Below are positions 46,665-56,280 of a stretch of 64,000 nt of DNA, one piece after another. The DNA lies in contig CAJXQR010000002.1 of the NCBI GenBank assembly GCA_913058345.1, forward strand, positions 434,001 to 498,000. The letters run 5' to 3'. Below the pieces are notes generated by a model, which was not told where the DNA came from, ran no database searches, and saw nothing but the letters and a program-made list of their open reading frames with translations. This DNA is from an uncultured Gammaproteobacteria bacterium. GTDB lineage: Bacteria > Pseudomonadota > Gammaproteobacteria > Pseudomonadales > Porticoccaceae. The position numbers and the translations under genes were made by a program. Within the stretch, counting starts at the first letter, position 1. The number at the start of each line of letters is the position of its first letter.

Positions 46665-48191
46665 TCATTCTATTGCACTATGAAAGCGAAATAGCTCGTT
46701 GAAACGATAGCCAGAGTATTGGCCAAGTAACAAAATAATGCCCAGTACGGCGAGCAGTAATTCGGGGAAATTGTAGGTCAAGTGGCCAACGAGTGCATTG
46801 GTCATAGCCAGGTAAGCGACGATGGCAACGGCTAGGCTACCGAGACCCTGCACTGCGACTTCCCGGGCGCCGTCTTCCTCCCAGGTGATGGACAGGCGTT
46901 CAATGGTCCAGGCCAGAATCACCATTGGGAAGAAGGTCATGTTGAGCATTTGCTCAAGGCCTAGTTTATAGCTAATAACACTGAGCGCTGCCATTAACAT
47001 AACGACCACGATTAATACGGCGGCTATTCTAGAGACCATTAGCAAGTCGAGTTGGCTAAGATAAGAGCGAATCCAAAGACCGATAATAACCAGTGTTGTG
47101 AGTAAACCAACACCAGTCAGTAATGTGGTTTGCATAAAGGCCATAGCGACTAATACCGGCATAAAAGTACCTGATGTGCGGATACCGATAAACACCCGGA
47201 ATAACACGACCACAAGAGCACCAATAGGCACCAGTAAAAGCAGTTTAAAAACGGCCTGTTTTTCAACCGGGAGACTGTAAATATTGAAATCAATCAGCGC
47301 CGAGTTTGGATCTTGGGCGTTCATTAGTGCGACATTTTTGGCGGGCAGGTCGTTGGCAATAAAAGAGAAACGGATTTTTGAATGCTGTCCGCCCTCGACT
47401 TGCAGGAGAGAGTCGCCGCCTCGCTGCCAGATAAAGAAATCATCTGGCAGACCAAAGTTGGCTGTTAGCGGGTCAATAATTTGCCACTTATGGCCATCGT
47501 AAAGTTCCAGTAATTCACTCGCATCCTCATTATGGACTCTATCGGCGAGACTAATGCCACGCACAATGTGTGAGCCAATCCCGGCACGGGTCAATAACTG
47601 CAGGGCGAGGTTGGCGCGTGATACGCCCTGACGTGGGTCATTCAGCGAATTACTTCTCTCGATAGATTCGTGTTCATTGAGTAGCTTGAGTAGTTGACTG
47701 GCAAAGCTACTGGGGTCTGCCGATAGTGCGTGCGCCTGTGTAATCAGCGTGTTGACGGTTGCTTCCTGGGCGGGAGTCCAAATCAGCTTGTCGGGTATTT
47801 GCGAGATTTGCAGGGGTTCGCTGGGTGCAGTACTCGCGCCATGACGAGCAATTTTTAGCTTGTAATACAAGGTTTGCTGCCCGCTTGCCTCGCGCCGCGT
47901 CCATATTGCCCGTCGCTGTTCACCCTCTTTGCGTATATCGAAACCGTACCCGGGGGCGGCAAAGGCTTCGTCGATGATGGGATAGTCATCCTGTGATTGG
48001 GGCAAAGCGAGGTCGACGGTTATGGGCTGTTGGGTGGCCTGAAAAGTGACTTTGGCTTCAACTTCCCAAACGCGCGTTAAGCTGCCCGGCGATAGAGGGA
48101 GATTCAGGGACAAGCGCTTATACAGGGTAAGCCCGATACCGCTCGATATAAAGACCAGTGCAAGCAAATAAACCTGGGCACGTGATGACAT
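46665..48191 (-). CDS. Inactive transglutaminase fused to seven membrane helices
   Basis: A 508-residue protein: one N-terminal helix (VYLLALVFISSGIGLTLY), a periplasmic region with a transglutaminase-like core (GVSRANLALQLLTRAGIGSHIVRGISLAD, then LLELYDGHKWQIIDP), and seven C-terminal helices from about residue 315. The position of the nucleophilic Cys holds a non-Cys residue (SRANLAL), so peptidase or transferase activity is not expected; the domain may bind peptides instead. Encoded between a retropepsin-like lipoprotein (11 bases upstream) and an ATP-grasp ligase, it probably anchors a periplasm-to-cytoplasm system. Confidence 0.85.
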   Translation of the reverse strand: MSSRAQVYLLALVFISSGIGLTLYKRLSLNLPLSPGSLTRVWEVEAKVTFQATQQPITVDLALPQSQDDYPIIDEAFAAPGYGFDIRKEGEQRRAIWTRREASGQQTLYYKLKIARHGASTAPSEPLQISQIPDKLIWTPAQEATVNTLITQAHALSADPSSFASQLLKLLNEHESIERSNSLNDPRQGVSRANLALQLLTRAGIGSHIVRGISLADRVHNEDASELLELYDGHKWQIIDPLTANFGLPDDFFIWQRGGDSLLQVEGGQHSKIRFSFIANDLPAKNVALMNAQDPNSALIDFNIYSLPVEKQAVFKLLLLVPIGALVVVLFRVFIGIRTSGTFMPVLVAMAFMQTTLLTGVGLLTTLVIIGLWIRSYLSQLDLLMVSRIAAVLIVVVMLMAALSVISYKLGLEQMLNMTFFPMVILAWTIERLSITWEEDGAREVAVQGLGSLAVAIVAYLAMTNALVGHLTYNFPELLLAVLGIILLLGQYSGYRFNELFRFHSAIE

Positions 48192-48201
48192 AAGGGCTGA
48201 C

Positions 48202-48891
48202 TTATTCCGCGATTAAACGCTGGCTAACATCAACGATAGCCAGGTTGCGAAGAAAATTGCGGCCAATTAAAACAGGGTAGGTCATAGAGGCACGCTCGGA
48301 GAGGGAAACATCGATTTGTTCAGTCATGGACCCAAGGGTGAGGGTCATCTTAACCACCAGGCGGCGCTCGGGTGTTTCAGAGCTTGCCTGTTTAATGAGT
48401 ACGGTTCGAGCGACGGGCCTCTCGATGACTTTGGCTGTCTCGATAGTGTCGATAGAAGGGTGGTCAATTTGGAAGCGTACCCAGTCGCGGCCGTCCCGTT
48501 CAAAAGCGACAATGTTGCTGGCGTGAATCGATGTGCCTGCAGCGCCCGTATCGATGCGAGCTAGAAAAACCCGCCCTGGGGGCTCGATCTTGACGTTTTC
48601 AGCTTCGCCAATGATCAGTTTGTCGGCAATTTTTGCGGCTGGGCTGACCGGGCAAGGGCGAGGTTTAATGCTTGGGCAGACTTTTTGTACAACAGTAGGG
48701 CAGTCTGGTGGTTTGTTGGCAGTAGGGCAGTCGGGTGGCTTATTGAGGGAGGGGCCGTTATCGTTATTGGGGGAGGAGACCCTGGACTCTTCGCCTGTCG
48801 GGCTGGTGGCGCAGGCCGCTAGCAATAGCACAAGAAAAAAGGGAGTCGACAAACGAGCGACAGAGAGTGTGTGAAAAGAAAGTTTCATCAA
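48202..48891 (-). CDS. Retropepsin-like (ATP-dependent zinc protease/RimB family) lipoprotein
   Basis: A 229-residue protein starting with a lipoprotein signal (FFLVLLLAACATS, lipidated Cys near residue 27), then a Pro/Cys linker with a duplicated NKPPDCPT unit and more CP motifs, then a retropepsin-fold domain from about residue 90 with the catalytic motif RIDTGAAGTSIHA and VLIGRNFLRNLAIVD. The family is usually labelled ATP-dependent zinc protease; RimB of pseudomonads is a member that trims glutamates added by RimK. Here the domain is exported, so its target should be periplasmic. First gene of the trio. Confidence 0.85.
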   Translation of the reverse strand: MMKLSFHTLSVARLSTPFFLVLLLAACATSPTGEESRVSSPNNDNGPSLNKPPDCPTANKPPDCPTVVQKVCPSIKPRPCPVSPAAKIADKLIIGEAENVKIEPPGRVFLARIDTGAAGTSIHASNIVAFERDGRDWVRFQIDHPSIDTIETAKVIERPVARTVLIKQASSETPERRLVVKMTLTLGSMTEQIDVSLSERASMTYPVLIGRNFLRNLAIVDVSQRLIAE

Positions 48892-49181
48892 TGTTGGTTA
48901 CGTTTTAACTCGCTATCAATTGGCGTTGAATGGACCCTTTCTGGGCTGGGTGTACGGCAAGGTACCGGCCGCTATTGTCGCTGATACCCAAAAAATCACA
49001 AGTGATTCTCGCCTCCTCAGCGGCAGAAAAATAGCCGCGCTGTTGTGACAAATAAGTCAGGGTGGGGTTCCCTTGAGATTTTCTCCCCCACCCAGGGGCT
49101 TGGCTGGGCTATCGGCAAGTGTATGTAAAATGAGGTGATGGGGTTATGATAAAAATGCCGTAGAACCTGTTGAGAAATATT

Positions 49182-49499
49182 ATGCTGAGAAGAACGCTAG
49201 GGCCGTTTCCCGTCGTGTCATTCGTATTTTTACTAATCGTCAGTGGATTAAGTTTCGCTACAGATCCGCGAGTTCGACAGTTAGAGGGTAGTCTGTCGGC
49301 AGCCAATACTGGTAGCGAGCTAGAGAGTTACACCTTTACCACCCGCAAAGGCGAGGTAAAAAGTGCCATTCAATGCCTGGGTGGTTACAAGTTTGCAATC
49401 GTTTCCTCGGTGGGCCACAACACGGCCCCTGAGCCTGCCGTGAGTATTATCCAGGTGTATGAGGATATTAAGGGCCGTGTTGTGCCTGCAACCTGTTAG
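49182..49499 (+). CDS. Small secreted protein of unknown function
   Basis: A 105-residue protein with a signal peptide (PVVSFVFLLIVSGLSFA) and a mature part of about 80 residues holding two cysteines (AIQCLGG and the C-terminal PATC) that could form a disulfide. I do not recognise it. The ATG at 49182 is chosen over a TTG at 49170 because the signal peptide then starts MLRRT. The 290 bases upstream hold nothing I can name. A 12-pair hairpin follows at 49532-49565. Confidence 0.6.
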   Translation: MLRRTLGPFPVVSFVFLLIVSGLSFATDPRVRQLEGSLSAANTGSELESYTFTTRKGEVKSAIQCLGGYKFAIVSSVGHNTAPEPAVSIIQVYEDIKGRVVPATC

Positions 49500-49531
49500 T
49501 TCTCATAAGACTTTAGCCCCTGCACAGGGTT

Positions 49532-49565
49532 AGCCCTTGCAAAATAGGACTTATTTGCAAGGGCT
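49532..49565. terminator. Long hairpin between convergent genes
   Basis: AGCCCTTGCAAA (49532-49543) and TTTGCAAGGGCT (49554-49565) pair perfectly over 12 bases around a 10-base loop. It lies 33 bases after the small secreted protein and 26 bases from the stop of the convergent acyl-CoA dehydrogenase. No T-run follows on either strand, so it may be a bidirectional terminator or an RNA-stabilising structure. Confidence 0.55.
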
Positions 49566-49590
49566 ATCTGGCTGCTTCAGCAAGGTGTGT

Positions 49591-50757
49591 TTAATAGGAC
49601 TTCGCCAACCCGAGCACTTTTTCTGCAATAAAACACAAAATTAATTGTGGGCTAATGGGCGCCAGTCGGTGAATCATGCACTCGCGCAAATAGCGTTCAA
49701 CATGATATTCCTTGGCGTAGCCCATGCCGCCATGGGTCATTACTGCCTGTTGACAGGCCTTGAAGGTGGCTTCAGCGGCAAAGTATTTGGCAGCGTTGGC
49801 ATAGGCGCCGGCATCTTCGCCGTTGTCATAAGCTGCCGCAGCGCGAAAGACCATTAAGTTGGCGGCTTCCAGTTCAATCCAGGATTCGGCCAGAGGATGC
49901 TGTACGCTCTGATTTTGGCCGATGGGGCGACCAAAGACCTCGCGCTCACCGGCGTAAGTAACTGCGCGTTTAAGAGCGGCGCGACCGAGACCGACAAGGC
50001 CAGAGGCGATGAGTACGCGCTCGGGGTTTAGCCCGTGCAGCAAATAGCGAAAGCCCTTGCCCTCTTCGCCAATGCGATCTTCCACCGGGATTTTGAGGCC
50101 ATCGATAAACAGCTGATTAGAATCGACGCACTTGCGACCCATTTTTTCAATACGGCGAATTTCGCAGGTATTAGGGTCCATGTCGGTATAAAAAAGCGTC
50201 AGTCCATCGATTGGTCGCTTGGTTTCCGACTCGGGCTTGGTGCGGGCGATAAGCATAATTTTATTCGAGACTTGCGCCGTTGAGGTCCAGACCTTTTGGC
50301 CATGCACTACGTAGTGGTCGCCTTTCAAAATAGCTTCGGTCTTAAGGCGTGTGGTGTCGAGGCCGGTATTGGGTTCGGTAACGCCGAAGCAGGGAATGTC
50401 GTCGCGTTTCATCACCGGTGGCAGCATGCGTTGCTTTTGCTCTTCCGTGCCGAACACCGCGATGGGGTTGACGCCAAACAAAGGGATAGCTACTGAGGAG
50501 ACACCGCCGTTAGCAGCACCCGACTCGGCGATGGTCTGCACCATAACGGCGGCTTCACTAATACCCAAACCACTGCCGCCAACGTCTTCAGGCATGCAGA
50601 TGCCCAACCAGCCATCGTCGGCCAGTGCGCGGCAAAATGCCTCGGGAAATTCCCCATCGGTATCCCGGTCGAGCCAGTATTGGTCATCGAAGGGTTTGCA
50701 GAGTTTTTCGATGCTGTCTTTGATTTGCAGTTGTTGTTCAGAAAAGGAGAAATCCAT
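49591..50757 (-). CDS. Acyl-CoA dehydrogenase family protein
   Basis: A 388-residue acyl-CoA dehydrogenase from the ATG at 50757 (MDFSFSEQQLQIKDSIEKL, the usual family opening); upstream in-frame starts at 50767 and 50793 exist but add non-conserved residues. CFGVTEPNTGLDTTRLKTEA and HGQKVWTSTAQ bind FAD; THGGMGYAKEYHVERYLRECMIHRLAPIS carries the catalytic acidic region of the short-branched or isovaleryl type. Substrate not determined. It is about 35% or less alike by eye to the other acyl-CoA dehydrogenase in the window, so the two are not recent duplicates. Confidence 0.92.
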   Translation of the reverse strand: MDFSFSEQQLQIKDSIEKLCKPFDDQYWLDRDTDGEFPEAFCRALADDGWLGICMPEDVGGSGLGISEAAVMVQTIAESGAANGGVSSVAIPLFGVNPIAVFGTEEQKQRMLPPVMKRDDIPCFGVTEPNTGLDTTRLKTEAILKGDHYVVHGQKVWTSTAQVSNKIMLIARTKPESETKRPIDGLTLFYTDMDPNTCEIRRIEKMGRKCVDSNQLFIDGLKIPVEDRIGEEGKGFRYLLHGLNPERVLIASGLVGLGRAALKRAVTYAGEREVFGRPIGQNQSVQHPLAESWIELEAANLMVFRAAAAYDNGEDAGAYANAAKYFAAEATFKACQQAVMTHGGMGYAKEYHVERYLRECMIHRLAPISPQLILCFIAEKVLGLAKSY

Positions 50758-50885
50758 AGCAGGCCCCATTGTCGGCGTATTTTTCAGGCACAACGTTGCC
50801 CGTTTGATGAAGAGTATAAATGTTGTGAAGGAATGAGTGGTATGGGGCAGGAAAAAATGATCGGGGTGAAGATGTTCGTCGCTGC

Positions 50886-51650
50886 CTAGGTCATATCGCC
50901 AATAAGCGCCTGCACAATGCTTATGGCAGCCAGTGGTGCCGTTTCGGTGCGCAGTACCCGTGGGCCAAGGCCGACTGAAATAATGTCCTTTTGTTGAGCG
51001 AATTCGATTTCACCATCGCTAAAGCCGCCCTCGGGGCCCGAAAGTAAAACGACAGTCTTTCTCGAGGTGTTTTGTTTGAGCAATGTGCTAGCCAGGCTTT
51101 GCTCAGCTCTGGGGTCGAGTATCACTCTCAAATCTCTATCGCAGGCTGTCGGGGATGTTGCGCTAGTCGTGAGATATTCGCCAAATGGCTGTGCAGGTTT
51201 AATGACTGGCACATCGTTGCGTTGGCTTTGTTCGCAGGCACTAATCGCGATTTGTTGCCAGTGGCCCTGTTTTTTCAGGGCCCGCTCACCCTTGAGTTTG
51301 ACTTCGCAGCGCTCGGTAAACAGGGGGATGACTTCATTGACCCCGAGCTCGACGGCCTTTTGTATCACCCAGTCCATGCGCTCGCCGCGCGACAGGCCAA
51401 TCGCTAAAATGAATTGTATGGGACTGGGCTTTACACCGAGGTTGTGGCTGCCTACTCTAATGGTCGCTGCCTTGTTAGTTGCTGATTGCAAGAGGGCGGT
51501 GTATTCGCCGCCGCTGCCGTTAAACACATTCAGTGCGGCGCCGGCACGTAAGCGCAGTACGGAGACAAGATAGTGCGCGGCGGCTTTATCCAGTGTCAGT
51601 TCGGCCCCGCTGTGTAGGGGCTGGTCGAGATAGACTCTTGGCACGCGCAT
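50886..51650 (-). CDS. rsmE: 16S rRNA m3U1498 methyltransferase
   Basis: A 254-residue SPOUT-class enzyme. The N-terminal PUA-like part (HYLVSVLRLRAGAALNVFNGSGGEYTA) precedes the knotted methyltransferase domain with KAVELGVNEVIPLFTERCEVK, SACEQSQRNDVPVIKPA, LLSGPEGGFSDGEIEFA and LGPRVLRTETAPLAA. Complete length. It begins 5 bases after the metF stop, so it is the last gene of the apparent metK-ahcY-metF-rsmE unit, fitting a SAM-using enzyme. Confidence 0.96.
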   Translation of the reverse strand: MRVPRVYLDQPLHSGAELTLDKAAAHYLVSVLRLRAGAALNVFNGSGGEYTALLQSATNKAATIRVGSHNLGVKPSPIQFILAIGLSRGERMDWVIQKAVELGVNEVIPLFTERCEVKLKGERALKKQGHWQQIAISACEQSQRNDVPVIKPAQPFGEYLTTSATSPTACDRDLRVILDPRAEQSLASTLLKQNTSRKTVVLLSGPEGGFSDGEIEFAQQKDIISVGLGPRVLRTETAPLAAISIVQALIGDMT

Positions 51651-51655
51651 GGGGG

Positions 51656-52510
51656 CTAGTTTTGGGAGGCGTTCACACCGAGGCGGGAAAGAATATCGAC
51701 GCTGGGTTCTGCCTGATTCATGGTGTAAAAGTGGAGTCCTGGGGCGCCACCTTCAAGCAGGCGTTCGCAAAGCTGAGTGATGATATCGGCACCGAAGGCC
51801 ACAATACTGGCCTGGTCATCGCCGTATTGCTCTAATTTCTTGACCATCCAGCGAGGGATTTCGGCACCGCAACCGGCCGAAAAGCGAGCCAGATTGGAGA
51901 AGTTGGTAATCGGCATAATGCCGGGCACGATGGGCTTGTCAATACCCGCTTTGGCTGCCTGATCAAGGAAGTACCAGTAGGCATCGATATTAAAAAAGTA
52001 CTGAGTGATTGCGCCATCGGCTCCGGCTTTAAATTTTTCACCGAGCCAGTAAATATCATCCTGATAGCTTTTCGCGTCGGGGTGAATTTCAGGGTAAGCC
52101 GCTACCTGTAGTTTAAATTGCTCGCCGAAGTGTTCGCGAATAAAGGCAACCAGCTCATTGGCATGGATGGGCTGGCGTGTGCTTTCGGGGTCGCTGGGCA
52201 GGTCGCCACGGAGGGCGAGAAGTCGCGACACACCGGCCTGTCTGTAGGTTTCGAGCAAGGCCTTGATGGCATTGGCGTCATCGTCGCCAAAGGCAAACGA
52301 CAGGTGAGGCATAACGTCGAGACCGGCGGCACGGGTTTGCAGCACGACATCTCTCGTGTTGTCACGGGTTGAACCTCCGGCGCCATAGGTCACCGAGAAA
52401 AATTCTGGCGCCAGCTGCGCCAGCTTTTCACGAGTGTGAGCCAGTTTCTCAGCGCCGGGTTGAGTTTTCGGCGGGAAAAACTCAAAACTTAATAACCAGT
52501 CTTTAGCCAT
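51656..52510 (-). CDS. metF: 5,10-methylenetetrahydrofolate reductase
   Basis: A 284-residue FAD TIM-barrel enzyme supplying 5-methyltetrahydrofolate for methionine synthesis. LSFEFFPPKTQPGAEKL includes the catalytic Glu; SVTYGAGGSTRDNTRD, LLALRGDLPSD, VAAYPEIHPDAKSY and PGIMPITNFSNLARF are conserved. It follows ahcY by 71 bases on the same strand, as in Pseudomonas and relatives, where homocysteine from AhcY meets methyl groups from MetF. Confidence 0.97.
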   Translation of the reverse strand: MAKDWLLSFEFFPPKTQPGAEKLAHTREKLAQLAPEFFSVTYGAGGSTRDNTRDVVLQTRAAGLDVMPHLSFAFGDDDANAIKALLETYRQAGVSRLLALRGDLPSDPESTRQPIHANELVAFIREHFGEQFKLQVAAYPEIHPDAKSYQDDIYWLGEKFKAGADGAITQYFFNIDAYWYFLDQAAKAGIDKPIVPGIMPITNFSNLARFSAGCGAEIPRWMVKKLEQYGDDQASIVAFGADIITQLCERLLEGGAPGLHFYTMNQAEPSVDILSRLGVNASQN

Positions 52511-52581
52511 GCCAGGTATTACTTCTCTTCAGTTGATGCCGTTATGTGTGTTGCGGAGCGCGACGATATAGCAATGGCGGA

Positions 52582-53988
52582 TTAATAGCGATAGGCGTCG
52601 GTTTTATAAGGCCCGTCGACTTCGACGTTAATGTAGTCCGCCTGTGTCTGCGTCAACCGGGTTAACACGCCTGAAAAGCCTTTCACCATGTGTGCGGCGA
52701 CTTCTTCGTCGAGGTGCTTGGGCAGCACTTCAACGCGCAATGCCTGTTTCTGAGCCTGTTCGTTCATATCGGCAAATTTCTGCGCGTAGAGATGAATCTG
52801 CGCTAACACCTGATTGGCAAAGGAGCCATCCATAATGCGACTGGGGTGACCCGTGGCGTTACCGAGGTTGACCAGTCGGCCCTCAGATAGGAGCAAGATA
52901 TGGTCATTGTTAGCAGCCTCAATGGTCTTGGCGCGATAGACCTTATGCACCTGGGGTTTAACTTCCTGCCAGCACCAGTTTTCACGCGTGTAGGCGGTAT
53001 CAATTTCATTGTCGAAATGGCCGATATTAGCAACCACACAACCACTTTTGAGGGCGATGAGCATTTGCGCATCACAGACATTAATATTACCGGTGGTGGT
53101 GACAATCAGGTCAATAGTGCCGAGCAGAGCCTTGTTAATGCCTTCGGCAGTGCCCGTATTGATGCCGTCGATATAGGGTGAGACTACCTCGAAGCCATCC
53201 ATGCAGGCTTGCATGGCGCAAATGGGATCGATTTCTGCGACTTTTACGATCATGCCTTCCTGGCATAGCGATTGGGCTGAGCCTTTGCCAACATCACCGT
53301 AGCCGATAACCAGCGCTTTTTTACCGGCCAGCAGATGGTCGGTGGCGCGCTTAATGGCATCGTTGAGGCTGTGGCGGCAGCCGTACTTATTGTCATTCTT
53401 TGACTTGGTCACCGAGTCGTTGACGTTGATGGCGGGTACTTTGAGTTGCCCAGCTTCGAGCATTTCGTAGAGGCGGTGTACCCCGGTCGTGGTTTCTTCG
53501 GTGATGCCGTGAACGGCGTCGAGTACCTGTGGGTACTTGTCATGAAGGATCTTGGTTAGATCGCCGCCGTCATCGAGAATCATGTTGGCGGCCCAGGGCT
53601 GACCCTCTTTTAAAATGGTTTGTTCAATACACCACTCGTATTCTTCTTCAGTTTCGCCCTTCCAGGCGTACACAGCGACGCCGCTAGCAGCGATCGCTGC
53701 AGCGGCGTGATCTTGTGTCGAAAAAATATTGCACGACGACCACCGCACCTCGGCACCTAGAGATTCGAGGGTTTCAATCAGCACGGCTGTTTGAATGGTC
53801 ATGTGAATGCAGCCGAGGATTTTGGCTCCCGCCAGTGGTTGTTCGTGATGGTATTTTTCACGGATGGCCATCAGTGCTGGCATCTCTGTTTCGGCGATTT
53901 CAATTTCTTTGCGGCCCCAGTCACTGAGACTGATGTCGGCGACTTTGTAGTCGGGTGCTAACGCATCTACCTTGGCAAAATTACTCAC
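52582..53988 (-). CDS. ahcY: S-adenosylhomocysteine hydrolase
   Basis: A 468-residue NAD-containing enzyme splitting S-adenosylhomocysteine into homocysteine and adenosine. [34 protein letters not shown], the Rossmann motif [23 protein letters not shown] and the C-terminal YKTDAYRY tail (active-site Lys and Tyr) are intact, with the ~40-residue insertion found in most proteobacterial forms. It lies between metK and metF. I looked for an SAH riboswitch upstream and found none, so control is more likely through the ArsR-type protein upstream of metK. Confidence 0.98.
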   Translation of the reverse strand: MSNFAKVDALAPDYKVADISLSDWGRKEIEIAETEMPALMAIREKYHHEQPLAGAKILGCIHMTIQTAVLIETLESLGAEVRWSSCNIFSTQDHAAAAIAASGVAVYAWKGETEEEYEWCIEQTILKEGQPWAANMILDDGGDLTKILHDKYPQVLDAVHGITEETTTGVHRLYEMLEAGQLKVPAINVNDSVTKSKNDNKYGCRHSLNDAIKRATDHLLAGKKALVIGYGDVGKGSAQSLCQEGMIVKVAEIDPICAMQACMDGFEVVSPYIDGINTGTAEGINKALLGTIDLIVTTTGNINVCDAQMLIALKSGCVVANIGHFDNEIDTAYTRENWCWQEVKPQVHKVYRAKTIEAANNDHILLLSEGRLVNLGNATGHPSRIMDGSFANQVLAQIHLYAQKFADMNEQAQKQALRVEVLPKHLDEEVAAHMVKGFSGVLTRLTQTQADYINVEVDGPYKTDAYRY

Positions 53989-54059
53989 TATTCTTTTCCT
54001 CTCTATCAGTCGCCATGGTGGCGTCTGTCGTGTTTGTTGTATTGCTGAGTGCCTGGCGG

Positions 54060-55214
54060 CTAAATTTCTGCGCGCAGGGCTTCAGCTTTATCGGTTTTTT
54101 CCCAGGTGAAGTCGGCTTCTTCCCGCCCAAAGTGGCCATAGGCAGCGGTTTGACGATAGATAGGGCGCTTCAGTTGCAGCATGTCGATAAGGCCTGCGGG
54201 ACGCAGGTCAAAGTGTTTGTTGACCAGTTCTGCGATGCGCTCATCCGCCATCATACCGGTGCCGTAAGTGTTGACCGAAATGGAGGTGGGTTCGGCGACA
54301 CCGATGGCGTAGGAGACCTGAATTTCACAGCGCTCGGCAAGGCCGGAAGCGACAATATTTTTTGCGACATAACGGCCAGCGTAGGCGGCAGAGCGATCCA
54401 CTTTTGAAGGGTCTTTACCTGAGAAGGCACCACCACCGTGGTGGGCCATGCCGCCGTAGGTGTCGACAATAATTTTGCGCCCGGTGAGCCCGCAATCGCC
54501 CATGGGACCGCCGATAATAAACTGCCCAGTGGGGTTGATGTGGTATCGGGTATCCCCGTGCAGCCATTCGGCGGGCAGGATGGGCTTGATAACATCTTCC
54601 ATCACCGCTTCTTGCAGATCGGACAGGGAAATGTCGGGGCTATGCTGAGTGGACAAAACCACTGCGTCGATTGCTACGGGCAGGCCGTTCTCATAGCGCA
54701 GTGTAATTTGGCTCTTTGCATCGGGGCGTAGCCAGGGCAGGATTTTATGTTTGCGCAAATAAGCCTGGCGCTCGACGAGCCGGTGCGCATAGAAAATAGG
54801 TGCCGGCATCAACACCTCAGTTTCATTGGTGGCATAACCAAACATTAAGCCCTGATCGCCAGCGCCTAGGTCTTTGTCGTTGGCTTCGTCGACGCCAACG
54901 GCGATATCGACAGACTGCTTGCCAATGGCGTTGAGTACCGCACAGGTGGCGCCGTCAAAGCCGACGTCTGAACTGTCGTAGCCGATGTCGAGAATCACCT
55001 GGCGGACAATGTCCTCGAGGTCGACATAGGTGTTAGTGCGCACCTCACCGGCGACGACGGCAACCCCCGTTTTAACCAGCGTCTCTACAGCGACGCGGGC
55101 GTTGGGGTCGTCGGCAATAATGGCATCGAGAATGGCGTCCGAGATTTGGTCAGCCATTTTGTCAGGGTGACCCTCTGATACGGATTCGGAGGTGAAGATA
55201 CTGTATTGACTCAT
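54060..55214 (-). CDS. metK: S-adenosylmethionine synthetase
   Basis: A 384-residue enzyme making SAM from methionine and [55 protein letters not shown] and [29 protein letters not shown] are in order and complete. It starts 55 bases after the stop of the ArsR-methyltransferase gene and precedes ahcY by 71 bases, giving a plausible regulator-metK-ahcY-metF-rsmE transcript. Confidence 0.98.
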   Translation of the reverse strand: MSQYSIFTSESVSEGHPDKMADQISDAILDAIIADDPNARVAVETLVKTGVAVVAGEVRTNTYVDLEDIVRQVILDIGYDSSDVGFDGATCAVLNAIGKQSVDIAVGVDEANDKDLGAGDQGLMFGYATNETEVLMPAPIFYAHRLVERQAYLRKHKILPWLRPDAKSQITLRYENGLPVAIDAVVLSTQHSPDISLSDLQEAVMEDVIKPILPAEWLHGDTRYHINPTGQFIIGGPMGDCGLTGRKIIVDTYGGMAHHGGGAFSGKDPSKVDRSAAYAGRYVAKNIVASGLAERCEIQVSYAIGVAEPTSISVNTYGTGMMADERIAELVNKHFDLRPAGLIDMLQLKRPIYRQTAAYGHFGREEADFTWEKTDKAEALRAEI

Positions 55215-55269
55215 CGAGTTGTCCTTTTTGTTGCCGGTCTGATGGGTATCGGTCTATTAGTGTAGACGC

Positions 55270-56250
55270 TTATTTATGAAATTTTCGCAGCTGGACTTTG
55301 AAGCCGTTGCGTTGTGCCATATAGACGCTTTCGCCTGTTGTAAACCCTATTTCGTGGGCCCAGATACTGAGCTCTTCGGGGCAGAAGCCCAACCACAGAT
55401 CACCGCAGGTGTCACGTACCCAGTCCTGATCGTGCTGACAGAGTTCGGTGACAATTAAAGCCCCGCCTGGCTTAAGCAGTTGGTAAATATCTTTGAGCAT
55501 ATCGACGGGGGTGGCGACATGGTGAAGGACCATATTTAAGGTGATGCAGTCGACCTTGGTTTCCGCCGCTGCTGGGCTATTCGTTTCGCCGAGAATAAAA
55601 CGGATGCTGGTAGAAAGTTGCTTCCCTACCAGAGTCTCTGCCCGTTCGAGCATGGCGGAGGAATTGTCCAGGGCGACGACCTGTTCAAAGCGCGGTACTA
55701 GTGCTGTCAATAGCTCACCTTCACCGGGACCAATTTCGAGAACAGATTTCGCCCCTTTTTGACGTTCAGTCTCGAGTAATTCAAGTACTGCGTCGCCATA
55801 GAGTGAAAAACTGGCGATCAAATCCTGTTGTTGACGGAAATCCTCGGCGTTGAGCTTGAAGAAAGTTTTTGAGGTGTTTGAGCGGCGTTCGTGAATATGA
55901 GCAACTTCAGCGAGCACCTTGGTGGGCAACTCGCAAAAATCGAGCTGGGTAAAAATTTGTTCACGTAACAGGGCTAATTCGCTGCCGTCATTAATATTGC
56001 GGCGATAAAAAATGTGAGTGCCTTCTTTACGGGTAACCACCAGGCCAGCCTTGGCGAGCACTTTTAGGTGATGGCTCATAGCGGGCTGGCGAATGCCAAA
56101 CATTTGGGCTAGTTCGAGCACGCCGAAGGCATCGCGTTGCAGCACGCGCAATATTTGCAGGCGCAGTTCATCGCCAGCGGCTTTGCACAGGGTGCTGAGG
56201 TAGGGAATCCCTGTCAGGGCTTGGTCGTTATTATTGCTGGGAGCTGTCAT
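55270..56250 (-). CDS. ArsR-family regulator fused to a SAM-dependent methyltransferase (SahR-like)
   Basis: A 326-residue fusion. Residues ~15-100 form an ArsR winged helix (AAGDELRLQILRVLQRDAFGVLELAQMFGIRQPAMSHHLKVLAKAGLV, EGTHIFYRRN); residues ~140-320 form a class I methyltransferase with VLEIGPGEGELLTALVPRF and CITLNMVLHHVATPVDML. No ArsR metal-site cysteine (ELCVCDL type) is visible in the recognition helix. Its position beside metK fits SahR, the ArsR-type regulator of SAM recycling known from proteobacteria, with the methyltransferase fold as a possible SAM/SAH sensor. An inverted repeat lies 31 bases upstream of the start. Confidence 0.85.
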   Translation of the reverse strand: MTAPSNNNDQALTGIPYLSTLCKAAGDELRLQILRVLQRDAFGVLELAQMFGIRQPAMSHHLKVLAKAGLVVTRKEGTHIFYRRNINDGSELALLREQIFTQLDFCELPTKVLAEVAHIHERRSNTSKTFFKLNAEDFRQQQDLIASFSLYGDAVLELLETERQKGAKSVLEIGPGEGELLTALVPRFEQVVALDNSSAMLERAETLVGKQLSTSIRFILGETNSPAAAETKVDCITLNMVLHHVATPVDMLKDIYQLLKPGGALIVTELCQHDQDWVRDTCGDLWLGFCPEELSIWAHEIGFTTGESVYMAQRNGFKVQLRKFHK

Positions 56251-56280
56251 GGAGCGGGACTGTACATGAGCAAGATTATA

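Noticed and set aside
53989-54059. Possible SAH riboswitch before ahcY
   Set aside because: The gap is only 71 bases and shows none of the conserved riboswitch core; only a short CGCCAC/GTGGCG-type palindrome is present.
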